Below are positions 7,693 to 15,050 of a DNA stretch of 25,694 bases, piece after piece. The first letter of the stretch is position 1. The number at the start of each line of letters is the position of its first letter. Below the pieces are notes generated by a model that worked only from the letters and a program-made list of their open reading frames with translations, had not been told where the DNA came from and made no database searches. The position numbers and the translations under genes were made by a program. This stretch comes from DATJGF01 sp035495315 (GTDB lineage Bacteria; Verrucomicrobiota; Verrucomicrobiia; Limisphaerales; UBA8199): positions 1-25,694 of the forward strand of contig DATJGF010000239.1 of assembly GCA_035495315.1 (NCBI GenBank), in the 5' to 3' direction.

Positions 7693-8601
7693 ATGAGACC
7701 TAATCAACAACTGCTTCAGAGTTTCTCCGAAACCTCTATTACGACCCGCGGCCGCAACGATAATGGGTTCACCTTGATCGAACTATTGGTCGTCATCGCC
7801 ATCATCGCGATTCTCGCCGCGATGCTCTTGCCCGCCCTGGGCCGCGCCAAGCAAAAAGCCCAGGGCGTCATGTGCCTCAACAACGGCAAACAACTGATGC
7901 TCGCCTGGCGCATGTACCCCGACGACAACGGGGACAAGTTGTCCAACAACTTCGGGGTCACCGCAACCGAAAACAGCATCACGCGGAAGACCTTCGTGAA
8001 CTGGGTCAACAATGTCATGAGCTGGGACCCAACCGATCAATGGGGCAACTTCAACCCGGACTACGTCCGCAACGGGATCCTCGCTCAGTACCTCAATAAA
8101 AATCTTGGCGTCTACAAATGTCCGGCTGATAACTTCGCGAGCTCCCGTCAGCGCGCTGCCGGATATTCAACCCGCGCACGAAGCATCAGCATGAATTCCT
8201 TTTTCGGTCCTTACAATGAGAACCCGGGCGATCAGTGGTCTAAAGGTCAGAACACATGGTTCGGCACCTACCGCCAATGGCTGAAACTGGCGACTGTCAA
8301 TCGTCCCGCGCAAATCTTCGTCACGATTGATGAACACCCGGATTCCATCAACGATGGCTATTACTTGAACGACCCCTCGGGCACTGCCGGTTATTGGGGC
8401 GATGCCCCCGCCTCCTACCATGGCGGCGCGTGCGGTCTCTCCTTTGCCGATGGCCACTCCGAGATTCATAAGTGGACCAGCCGCACGACGATTTTGCCGG
8501 TCCAGTTCCTCACCAGCTTCGCCGCTCCGCCCTTCGATGCCGCCGGCAAAAACGAATACCGCTGGCTGATGGAACGAACCGCCGTGCTGGTGAGCCAATA
8601 A
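7693..8601 (+). CDS. Prepilin-like protein with H-X9-DG motif, copy 2
   Basis: A 302-residue paralogue of the protein at 3629-4549. The leader MRPNQQLLQSFSETS precedes G25|FTLIE with Glu30 as the conserved acidic residue. The following helix is nearly identical to copy 1. The body shares NWVNNV, LGVYKCPAD, SSRQR, DSINDG and the C-terminal SYHGGACGLSFADGHSEIHK (H-X9-DG). The start is chosen from the AGAGGA ribosome site and leader length. Membrane insertion and processing by a prepilin peptidase encoded elsewhere are expected for the family. The protein differs from copy 1 mainly in a central loop and at the C-terminus, so the duplication is old. Function is unknown beyond a pseudopilin-like surface or fibre component. 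Confidence 0.9.
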   Translation: MRPNQQLLQSFSETSITTRGRNDNGFTLIELLVVIAIIAILAAMLLPALGRAKQKAQGVMCLNNGKQLMLAWRMYPDDNGDKLSNNFGVTATENSITRKTFVNWVNNVMSWDPTDQWGNFNPDYVRNGILAQYLNKNLGVYKCPADNFASSRQRAAGYSTRARSISMNSFFGPYNENPGDQWSKGQNTWFGTYRQWLKLATVNRPAQIFVTIDEHPDSINDGYYLNDPSGTAGYWGDAPASYHGGACGLSFADGHSEIHKWTSRTTILPVQFLTSFAAPPFDAAGKNEYRWLMERTAVLVSQ

Positions 8602-8717
8602 AGGACGCAGGATACGTAATTATTTTCTGCGCGTTCGTCGCAGTGCGATTCATCGGAATCGATCAAAACTGCGACGATTTTCGTTCGCTGAAAGTGGCCT
8701 CCTCTGCCTGAACCCAA

Positions 8718-8900
8718 AGGAAAAAGCCCTCCTCTCCCCTAACCCCTCTCCTCCAGAGGAGGAGAGGGGAACAGCCAACCGACGCCGAAGTGGGTTTTCT
8801 GTTTTAGCACTATTCAGGAGCGCTCCCCCCTCTCCTCCACCGGTTCCAAAGGAGGAGAGGGCTGGAGAGAGGAGGCCTTTTCGCTTCGGTTCATGGAGAG
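8718..8900. repeat. Family A C-rich/G-rich hairpin repeats (two units)
   Basis: Most of the 371-bp gap between prepilin-like gene 2 and oppC is repeat. One unit has a perfect 12-bp stem, CCCCTCTCCTCC (8743-8754) with its complement (8758-8769), loop AGA. The second has an 11-bp stem (8828-8838 and 8851-8861) with a 12-nt loop. A tail, GAGAGGAGGCCTTTTCGCTT followed by CGGTTCATGGAGAGGAGG, resembles the tail at 11868-11905. The two gene ends point toward each other here, so the hairpins may also limit read-through, though T-tracts are weak. Confidence 0.7.
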
Positions 8901-8972
8901 GAGGTCTCCGTTGGGCGGCGGTCCACATTTGGTTGTCCTACTTTCCGGGGTACGTCTCTGCGGTTCATACCT

Positions 8973-9992
8973 TCACGCGCGCACATCCCACGCATCGCGC
9001 AGGCCGTCGCCAATAAAATTGAGCGCCAGTAACGTCGTTACCAGGAGCCCTCCGGGGATCACCACCAACCACCAGTAAACGCGGATCGGGTTAATCTGAT
9101 CAGCGCCCTCGGCAATTAGCGACCCCAGGCTGGCCATCGGGGGTTGAATGCCCAACCCCAGGTAGCTGAGAAATGATTCGTACAGCACGATCGCCGGTAT
9201 CGTCAGGCTGACATAAACAATAATCACCCCGAGCGTGTTCGGGATGATATGCCGCACCAGGATGCGAACGGGTCCCGCCCCGAGCGCGCGGCTCGCCTCA
9301 ATGAAGGGACGCTGACGCAGCGACAATACCTGGCCACGCACGATACGCGCCATGTTCAGCCATGATATTGCCCCGAGACCTATCAGCAGAAAAATCAAAC
9401 GCGCCGATTCCGCCAAACCGTCCCAGGCCGTCCGGGCGAGCCATTGCTTCAGCAGCGCCTCCAATGTCGTGATCAGGACAATCACAAAGATAATCGAAGG
9501 AAGCGAATACAGGATATCGATAAAGCGCATCATGACGCTATCGACCCGGCCGCCAAGATAACCCGCGATAGCTCCCCAGAGCACACCTATTACAAGGCTA
9601 ACACCAGCGCCTACCAAACCGACCATGAGGGATACTTGCGCGCCGTAAAGCACGCGGGAAAACAGCTCGCGCCCGTGCACATCCGTGCCGAACCAGTGCG
9701 TTTTGCCAGGAGGCGCGAACTGTACATCCGAAACGCGGGCTGGGCCGTACTGTTGCGCGAATTTTGCGGCCCCAGGCCCAGACAGTGCCGCCAACCTCAG
9801 AGTGAACGGCCAGGCAACTACCACCAGGACCAAAGCAGCCAGTATCCAAGCACTGATAAGCGCAGGCCGGTTGCTTCTGAATCGACGCCACGGACTGGAG
9901 ACGAACAGATTTAACTCACCAACAGAAGATCGACCCGGATCCTGTTTTACGCGATCGCTTTTCGGTTTCGAAATTTGGTCAGGATCTTTCAT
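8973..9992 (-). CDS. oppC: Peptide ABC transporter permease, OppC/DppC type
   Basis: About 339 residues from the ATG at 9992 (upstream ATG at 10016 or TTG at 10022 possible). It is one of two inner-membrane permeases of an oligopeptide/dipeptide importer. After a charged N-terminus, a first membrane segment (ALISAWILAALVLVVVAWPF) is followed by a periplasmic loop and the OppC signature HWFGTDVHGRELFSRVLYGA. The coupling motif EASRALGAG then GPVRILVRHIIPN contacts the ATPases. Further membrane segments are evident up to FIGDGLRDAWDVRA, the typical C-terminus. It belongs with oppA and oppB on the same strand, but about 2.07 kb of repeats and an opposite-strand gene separate it from oppB. No oppD/oppF ATPase genes follow in this window. 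Confidence 0.92.
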   Translation of the reverse strand: MKDPDQISKPKSDRVKQDPGRSSVGELNLFVSSPWRRFRSNRPALISAWILAALVLVVVAWPFTLRLAALSGPGAAKFAQQYGPARVSDVQFAPPGKTHWFGTDVHGRELFSRVLYGAQVSLMVGLVGAGVSLVIGVLWGAIAGYLGGRVDSVMMRFIDILYSLPSIIFVIVLITTLEALLKQWLARTAWDGLAESARLIFLLIGLGAISWLNMARIVRGQVLSLRQRPFIEASRALGAGPVRILVRHIIPNTLGVIIVYVSLTIPAIVLYESFLSYLGLGIQPPMASLGSLIAEGADQINPIRVYWWLVVIPGGLLVTTLLALNFIGDGLRDAWDVRA

Positions 9993-10173
9993 TTTCCAAA
10001 ATCGATACGGACGCATCGACAACGTCCCGATTCAGACAAACCGCGCGGAGAGTTTCCCTCTCCTCCTTCAGACGAGAGCTCGATATGCCCTGGCGCGCCA
10101 GGACTGAAAGAAAAGGTCCACTCTCCTGTAGAGTGGCAGAGGCCGACAACCAAATGGTCCATGGGGAGGAGGG
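9993..10173. repeat. Palindromes and repeat fragments upstream of oppC
   Basis: CCTGGCGCGCCAGG (10089-10102) is a perfect 14-bp palindrome, and CCACTCT-CCTGT-AGAGTGG (10119-10137) is a perfect 7-bp hairpin. The stretch around ACTGAAAGAAAAGGTCC resembles ACTGAAAGAGAAGCCCC at 11269-11285 beyond the DUF559 gene, so part of it belongs to the family A neighbourhood. No gene is seen besides the 5' end of oppC. Confidence 0.5.
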
Positions 10174-10310
10174 CCTTTTCCTGCAGCGCCCGTGGCTTAT
10201 TGTGGAGCTCCGAACATTTCTCAAAGATATCCGAGTGGCAACCACTCGGCTTCCAAAGCTTAAGCAAGGAAAGCCTCCTCTCCCCTGCCCTCCCCTCCAG
10301 AGGAGAGGGG
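10174..10310 (+). repeat. ~140-bp direct repeat with CCGAGTGG hairpin, copy 1
   Basis: Together with 10496-10636 this forms a pair of ~140-bp direct repeats of roughly 90 percent identity by eye. Each has a perfect CCGAGTGG-CAA-CCACTCGG hairpin (here 10231-10249), the segment CTCCGAACATTTCTCAAAG, and then GGAAAGCCTCCTCTCCCCTG leading into a family A hairpin. The family A stem of this copy is eroded. Confidence 0.75.
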
Positions 10311-10443
10311 TCCATTCCTAGACTGATCGGGATCAGGAACTTTAAAGATGAGTTTCTCAGAGGGGCCAGGGACAGAATTCGCGGAAAACAAAATCCGTTC
10401 GCGCTCTGAACCCATGAACCACAGACGCACTCGGCGTCTTCTT

Positions 10444-10466
10444 CCTCTCCTCCTTTGGAGGAGAGG
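10444..10466 (-). repeat. Family A hairpin in reverse orientation
   Basis: CCTCTCCTCC (10444-10453), loop TTT, then the complement (10457-10466): a perfect 10-bp stem. The TTT loop and the GGTTGGGGAGAGGAGG tail show that it is the reverse orientation of the units at 10611 and 11360. Confidence 0.65.
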
Positions 10467-10495
10467 GTTGGGGAGAGGAGGCCTTTTCACGCTGC

Positions 10496-10636
10496 CCTTT
10501 TCCTGCACAGCCCGTGGCTGATTGAGCAACTCCGAACATTTCTCAAAGGTATCCGAGTGGCAACCACTCGGCTGCCAAAGTTTAAGCAAAGGAAAGCCTC
10601 CTCTCCCCTGCCCTCTCCTCCAAAGGAGGAGAGGGA
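10496..10636 (+). repeat. ~140-bp direct repeat, copy 2, ending in a perfect family A hairpin
   Basis: Direct copy of 10174-10310, with the CCGAGTGG hairpin at 10553-10571 again perfect. It ends in an intact family A stem: CCCTCTCCTCC (10611-10621), loop AAA, complement (10625-10635). Confidence 0.75.
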
Positions 10637-10646
10637 GGAACGCCTT

Positions 10647-10727
10647 ATGCCAGCTCCATCGTCAACCAAAGTCATGCCAGCTCCATCACCGATCAAAATC
10701 TTGCCAACTCCATCACCAATCACAGTC
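10647..10727. repeat. Three 27-bp tandem repeats upstream of the DUF559 gene
   Basis: Units begin at 10647, 10674 and 10701 and share TGCCA(G/A)CTCCATC, then a CAA/CAC-containing half. Each is exactly 27 bp, so the reading frame is kept on both strands. The array ends 35 bp before the DUF559 start codon. It could be regulatory, a relic of a repetitive peptide, or slippage; no protein family matches. Confidence 0.65.
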
Positions 10728-10762
10728 TTGCGCTGTATTGTGACTTGACTAAGGTTAAGTAA

Positions 10763-11230
10763 ATGAATCCTACAGGTAATGCACGCCGCCTTCGAAGGAA
10801 ACAGACCAAGGAGGAAAAGCAATTGTGGCAGGCATTGCGGGCCGGTCGATTCGCCGGATTCAAGTTTCGGCGCCAACACCCTCTGGGTGGGTACTACCTG
10901 GATTTCTATTGCCCACTGGCGAAGGTGTCGATCGAACTCGACGGCTTCGAGCACGGCCTGCCATGGCAACGACAGCGTGACTTGGAGCGCGCAAGCTTCC
11001 TGGCTGCGCAAGGAATCCTGGAATTGCGATTCTGGAATCGTCACTGGCGCCAAAATCGGGAGGGGATTCTGTTGACCATCTGGGATGCACTGCATCAGCG
11101 CACCGGCTGTACGCAGATCATGCGCAAAGTGGAAAATAATCGCTACATCCCACCTGACCCAGAGCAGATTGCTTTCAGACCACCCCAGCCGAAAATCTGG
11201 TATCCGCCCGGCACCGCACCGATCACATAG
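10763..11230 (+). CDS. DUF559 endonuclease-domain protein (Vsr/restriction-endonuclease-like fold)
   Basis: A 155-residue small protein. Residues ~6-115 match the DUF559/COG2852 family: ARRLRRKQTKEEKQLWQALR, then FKFRRQHPLGGYYLDFYCP and VSIELDGFEHG. Asp47, Glu58 and Asp60 are candidate metal ligands of the PD-(D/E)XK-type site. AAQGILELRFWNRHW follows. The family is predicted to be nuclease-like, but substrates are mostly unknown. A ~35-residue proline-rich tail (IPPDPEQIAFRPPQPKIWYP) extends beyond the usual domain end. The start is ATG at 10763 with AAGG 8 bases upstream. The gene stands alone on the plus strand inside repeats, between oppB and oppC on the other strand, with a 27-bp tandem array before it and family A hairpins on both sides. 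This setting suggests insertion or association with the repeats rather than a transport role. Confidence 0.85.
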   Translation: MNPTGNARRLRRKQTKEEKQLWQALRAGRFAGFKFRRQHPLGGYYLDFYCPLAKVSIELDGFEHGLPWQRQRDLERASFLAAQGILELRFWNRHWRQNREGILLTIWDALHQRTGCTQIMRKVENNRYIPPDPEQIAFRPPQPKIWYPPGTAPIT

Positions 11231-11368
11231 GGATCGCTGCTCGCCGTCACCAGCGGAAGGGGCCAGTACTGAAAGAGAAGCCCCGCTCGCCCGAGTAGTC
11301 GCAGAGCCAGTCCAACGGTTTAGACGCCGACGTGGGGGTAAAGGGCCTCCCCTCCCCGACCCTCTCCT
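11231..11368. repeat. Family A hairpin and flank downstream of the DUF559 gene
   Basis: After the DUF559 stop the sequence carries ACTGAAAGAGAAGCCCC, similar to 10103-10119. It then runs into CCTCCCCTCCCCGACCCTCT, leading to a perfect family A stem at 11360-11384 (loop AAA) in the same orientation as the one at 10611. No gene is seen. Confidence 0.55.
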
Positions 11369-11850
11369 CCAAAGGAGGAGAGGGAGATATTTCGCGAGTC
11401 TTGTCGATTTCGGATTGCAGCGCCGCGTTGCGAAACATGAAATCGTACGGGTCACAACTGACCCGTGGACCACAACTGACCCGAGGGCTTGCCCCTCTCC
11501 TATTTTGGATCCCGTGAAGGAGAAGGTTGGGTAGAGGATTCGCCGAAAGCAGATTTGTCGCGCTTTGTACCTATGAACCGAGGTGGTTGTTCCCCTCTTC
11601 TCCACCAGATTCCAAAGGAGGAGAGGGAGATATTTCGCGAGTCTTGTCGATTTCGGATTGCAGCGCCGCCTTGCGAAACATGAAATCGTAGGGGTCACAA
11701 CTGACCCGAGGACCACAACTGACCCGAGGGCTTGCCCCTCTCCTATCTTGGATCCCGTGAAGGAGAAGGTTGGGTGGAGAATTCGTCGAAAGCAGATTTG
11801 TCGCGCTTTGTACCTATGAACCGAGGTGGTTGTTCCCCTCTCCTCCACCG
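11369..11850 (+). repeat. 243-bp tandem duplication
   Basis: Two copies (about 11369-11611 and 11612-11850) have a constant 243-bp offset with no indels seen, and differ at only a handful of positions across most of their length. Each contains a family A hairpin arm, GATATTTCGCGAGTCTTGTC, GGGTCACAACTGACCC (a small hairpin) followed by a second ACAACTGACCCG, GATCCCGTGAAGGAGAAGG and CTTTGTACCTATGAACCG. The high identity marks a recent duplication. A long open frame crosses it on the minus strand but is judged spurious. Confidence 0.85.
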
Positions 11851-12028
11851 GAGGAGAGGGGTTAGGGGAGAGGAGGCCATATTCCTTTCGGTTCATGGCG
11901 AGGAGACCAGTTCCTTGCGACGTATCCATGCTATTATGGCTCCTGCCGGATTTGCCGCAGTCTGACAAGTCTGGGTGCGTCGCAAGAATTAGCCTTCTCT
12001 CCCCAGCCCTCTCCTCCAGAGGAGAGGG
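11835..12028. repeat. Family A hairpins and tail next to oppB
   Basis: A perfect 12-bp stem (CCCCTCTCCTCC at 11835-11846, loop ACC, complement 11850-11861) is followed by GGGGAGAGGAGGCC and CTTTCGGTTCATGGCGAGGAG, the same tail as near 8870-8900. A second, eroded unit (12008-12027) has a 7-bp stem. These lie just beyond the oppB stop codon at 12066 and fill the rest of the gap. Confidence 0.65.
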
Positions 12029-12065
12029 GCAGGAAGGCGAACAGTCCTTTTTGCATTTTATTCGC

Positions 12066-12980
12066 TTATGCATAACTGACACGGCGGTCGAGCAGGACAT
12101 AGGCGAGATCCACCAGCAGGTTCAGCAAGATCAAAATGATCGCGTAGAGCAGCACTAGGCCCACCACCAATGTGTAATCCCGATTTAACGAACCGTTCAC
12201 CAGGAAAGTGCCCAGCCCGGGTATTTGAAAAATGCTCTCGATGACGAAAGAACCGGTTAACAGATCCGCGAGCAAAGGGCCGGAATACGATAAGACCGGC
12301 AAAATCGCCAGCCGCAGGGCATGTCTCAACAGGATCGAGCTTTCCGAGGCCCCCTTCGCGCGCGCGGTGGTTATGAACGGTGCCTGCAAGGTTTCCAGCA
12401 TCCCTTCGCGCAGCAGCCGCGAGACCTTGCCTGCAAAAAACAGCCCCAAGGCGATCACCGGAAGAATCACATGCAGCGGCGAGGTCCACAAAGCGACGGG
12501 CAAGAGCCGCCATTTGATTCCGATCCAGATGATCAAGAGCGGTGCCAGAACGAATGCCGGAGTACAAACCATCAACACCGCGCAGAAACTTGCGACATAA
12601 TCCCCCCACTGTCCGCGCCTGACCGACGCCAAAAATCCCAGCGGCAGACCTACGCCCATCGAGAACCCGAACGCCAGCAGTCCAAGACACGCCGACACCG
12701 GCAACGCCTGCTGGATGATGTCGTTAACACTGTGATCGCGATACTTTAGTGAGAGCCCGAAGTCACCGTGCGTCAGATCTCCAAGAAAGCGCGCGTACTG
12801 TTTCCATGCCGGTTCATCGAGGTGGTATTTGGCTAACAGGGCGCGCTCAATCTCCGGCGAGGCTGGCTTGCGCTCGCGATCGAACGGACCCCCTGGCGCA
12901 ACCCGCACCAAGGAGAACGCCAGGATGCTAATCAGCAGCAACAGCGGAATCGCAAAGGCAAGACGTTTAAGAAAGTACAT
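12066..12980 (-). CDS. oppB: Peptide ABC transporter permease, OppB/DppB type
   Basis: A 304-residue inner-membrane permease that pairs with OppC to form the peptide channel. MYFLKRLAFAIPLLLLISIL is the typical first membrane segment, followed by VRVAPGGPFDRERKP and the periplasmic region KYHLDEPAWKQYARFLGDL and GDFGLSLKYRD. The coupling loop is TTARAKGASESSILLRHALR. GSFVIESIFQIPGLG and the final membrane segment before DLAYVLLDRRV are family hallmarks. Length and start (ATG at 12980) fit the family. oppA lies 200 bp upstream on the same strand. The downstream partner oppC is displaced by the repeat/DUF559 region, which could uncouple their expression. Confidence 0.93.
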   Translation of the reverse strand: MYFLKRLAFAIPLLLLISILAFSLVRVAPGGPFDRERKPASPEIERALLAKYHLDEPAWKQYARFLGDLTHGDFGLSLKYRDHSVNDIIQQALPVSACLGLLAFGFSMGVGLPLGFLASVRRGQWGDYVASFCAVLMVCTPAFVLAPLLIIWIGIKWRLLPVALWTSPLHVILPVIALGLFFAGKVSRLLREGMLETLQAPFITTARAKGASESSILLRHALRLAILPVLSYSGPLLADLLTGSFVIESIFQIPGLGTFLVNGSLNRDYTLVVGLVLLYAIILILLNLLVDLAYVLLDRRVSYA

Positions 12981-12988
12981 TGATCTTT

Positions 12989-13227
12989 AAGCCCAAAGTC
13001 CAAGGCCCTAAGGTCGGGAAGATTTGGACATTCACAAAGAGTCAGATTTTAAGCCATTGTAGGAAAGACTCCATTCTTTTGATGAAGCGAACTTTACAAT
13101 GGGGCAGTTTCAGTGAGGGTTGCCCCATAATTCTGGAGAGTGCGAGGAAGATCGAGGATGACGACGAATAATGAAAGCAATCATCTACTGCGACGCAGCC
13201 GACTTTGGCCTTTGGACCTTGGACTTA
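12989..13227. repeat. Inverted AAGTCCAAGG repeat pair between oppA and oppB
   Basis: CCCAAAGTCCAAGGCCCTAA (from 12992) and, in reverse, AAGTCCAAGGTCCAAAGGCC (13226 down to 13207) are diverged copies of one element in opposite orientation. The second lies inside the last codons of oppA. Between them lies CCATTGTA/TACAATGG, an 8-bp inverted repeat. No gene is seen in the 200-bp gap. Confidence 0.5.
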
Positions 13228-14866
13228 TTCTATAAATGTCCTGCAGCGGATGCTCATCCAACACATTAGGAGAGATGCCTCGGATCTCATTCTCCCTGTA
13301 AAAAATGCAACCGGCATAGAAGTAGACCGGCACGATCGGGACGTCTTCGGTTACCAACAGGCCTTCAGCCTGACGCAACACCCGCTCGCGCTGCTTGAGG
13401 TCGGTAAAGTCGTTGGCATCGCGGACCAACTCATCATACCGAGCGCTTTTCCATCCCGTGCGATTATTTCCACTTTGGCTTGTGAACATGTCGAGGAACG
13501 TATTCGCATCATTATAATCTCCAACCCAACTTGAAGCCGAGAGGTCATAATCCAGCCGTGATTGGGCGTTGTAAAAGATTTTTCGCTCGATCTGCCGCAA
13601 CTCTACCGTGACTCCCAATTCGTTTCGCCACATTTGCTGCAGTTCGACCGCGAGTTTGGCCTGCATCTGCGCCGCTCCGCCCGCACCAGAGTAGTACATG
13701 AACTGGAGCCGAGGAAAACCTTTGCCACCGGGAAAGCCTGCTTCTGCCAGGAGAGTGCGCGCCTGTTCCGGGTTGAAAGATAGGCCGCCTGGCGATTCGT
13801 AATTGGCGACCCCGTTCGGCACAAAATGAAATGCGGCCTTTTCCCCACCGGAGGTGAGCTTCTTTACGATGCGTTCGCGATCAGTCGCCAGCGCAAAGGC
13901 GCGACGAACCCGTGAGTCGTTAAGCGGCTTGCGCGTCACATTGAACCGGTAAAAATACGTGCCGAGATAAGGGAATTGGTGGCAATCGGATCGTTTGGAT
14001 AGAACATCCATCAGCTCAACCGGAACGAGGTCTTTATCCCAGATGACGTCCCCTACCCCGGTCTCATACAAGTTGAGCGCGGTGTTGGCGGAGGCCGTCG
14101 GCAAAAGGTCGACGGTGGTGCTGCGCGTGTTGGCCGCATCCCAGTATCGCGGATTCTTGCCCAACCGGATCTTATCGTTGAGACGCCAGGCAACGAGTTC
14201 ATACGGGCCACTGGAAGGCAACGGCTTTGTTGTAATCCAACGATCACCGTATTTCTCGATTGCCTCTCGCGGCACGATGGCCAGCGTCGGAAAACAACAC
14301 AAATCGAGGAAGAACGCGATGGGAGAATTGAGCTCGACCTGCAGACTACGGGCATCCAGCGCATGAATACCAATCCGTGCCGGGTCCTTTATTTTTCCGT
14401 TATAAAAATCCTCGGCGTTCCGGATATAAAACAACTGGCCGGCGTAGTCAGAGGCGGTAACAGGATCCAGTGCCCGCAGCCAGGAGTAGAGCACATCGGC
14501 GGTTGTGATTGGTCGGCCAGTGGACCAGGTGGCGTTGGAGCGCAATGTAAAGGTGTAGACTTTGCCGTCAGGCGACACTACCCAGGATTCCGCCCAGCCG
14601 GGCACCGGCCGTCCGGTCTGGCCGTCGATTCGCAACAACCCCTCGAACAATGCCTTGGCCACACGCATGTCCGGCACCGCAGTGACAATCGCCGGGTCCA
14701 ATGTTTCCGGTTCGTTGCCGTTAATGATGGTGAGGTCGGCGGGAGGAACCGGATGGCAGGCGGTGAGGAAGAGGGCGAGGGGGAAGGTAAAACGTAAAAC
14801 GTAAAACGGAAGGCGTGTTCCGTGTTTCGTGTTCCGTGTTACATTTTCGCTGATCAAGGTTAGCAA
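13181..14866 (-). CDS. oppA: Peptide ABC transporter substrate-binding lipoprotein (OppA/SBP_bac_5)
   Basis: A 561-residue protein that captures oligopeptides for the OppBC permeases. FPLALFLTAC ends in a lipobox with Cys37, so it should be a lipoprotein anchored to a membrane. The SBP_bac_5 fold is clear: NGNEPETLDPAIVTAVPDM, FEGLLRIDG, YTFTLRSNATWSTGRPITTA, NVTRKPLNDSRVRRAFALA, VGDYNDANTFLDMF. No in-frame ATG precedes the lipobox, so the start is a TTG (14866 or 14857). Codons 9-26 (VTRNTKHGTRLPFYVLRF) are encoded by a dispersed ACACGGAACACG/ACGTTTTACG repeat also found inverted at 14945-15050. The last codons (SPRSKGQSRL) come from an AAGTCCAAGG repeat. The gene core is normal; both ends look rewritten by repeats. 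Confidence 0.92.
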   Translation of the reverse strand: MLTLISENVTRNTKHGTRLPFYVLRFTFPLALFLTACHPVPPADLTIINGNEPETLDPAIVTAVPDMRVAKALFEGLLRIDGQTGRPVPGWAESWVVSPDGKVYTFTLRSNATWSTGRPITTADVLYSWLRALDPVTASDYAGQLFYIRNAEDFYNGKIKDPARIGIHALDARSLQVELNSPIAFFLDLCCFPTLAIVPREAIEKYGDRWITTKPLPSSGPYELVAWRLNDKIRLGKNPRYWDAANTRSTTVDLLPTASANTALNLYETGVGDVIWDKDLVPVELMDVLSKRSDCHQFPYLGTYFYRFNVTRKPLNDSRVRRAFALATDRERIVKKLTSGGEKAAFHFVPNGVANYESPGGLSFNPEQARTLLAEAGFPGGKGFPRLQFMYYSGAGGAAQMQAKLAVELQQMWRNELGVTVELRQIERKIFYNAQSRLDYDLSASSWVGDYNDANTFLDMFTSQSGNNRTGWKSARYDELVRDANDFTDLKQRERVLRQAEGLLVTEDVPIVPVYFYAGCIFYRENEIRGISPNVLDEHPLQDIYRISPRSKGQSRLRRSR

Positions 14867-15050
14867 GGTAACGTTTACTTGAATCTGGAAGTAATCAGAC
14901 CGTAGTCAACCTTGTTTGTTCTAAGGACTGTTTTCACGGATGCATCACACGCAACACGCAACACGGAACACGCAATACTTAACGCTGCCTACGTTTTACG
15001 TTTTACGTTTCACGGATTACGTCTCACGTCTCACGCTTCACGTCTTACGC
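14787..15050. repeat. Inverted ACGTTTTACG/AACACGGAACACG repeats around the oppA start
   Basis: GTAAAACGTAAAACGTAAAA then GGCGTGTTCCGTGTTTCGTG (14787-14842) is matched in reverse by 14945-15012, which reads ACGCAACACGGAACACG, then TACGTTTTACGTTTTACG. A further run of degenerate TCTCACG/CTTCACG/CTTACG units extends to 15050. About 100 bp between the copies holds the oppA start and probably its promoter. The spacing is too irregular for a CRISPR array. Confidence 0.65.

Noticed and set aside
10487..12100. 537-codon open frame on the minus strand across the opp gap
   Set aside because: It translates the hairpin repeats (motifs such as SPLEERAGERR and LSSFGGEGRGEEA), the 243-bp duplication twice and the antisense of the DUF559 gene, and it runs into oppB. 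There is no protein-like composition or family match. It is open because the repeats happen to lack stops in that frame.
14940..15050. Possible CRISPR-like array of short ACG-containing repeats
   Set aside because: Units are 6-10 bp, degenerate and without spacers of constant length. It is a low-complexity dispersed repeat.
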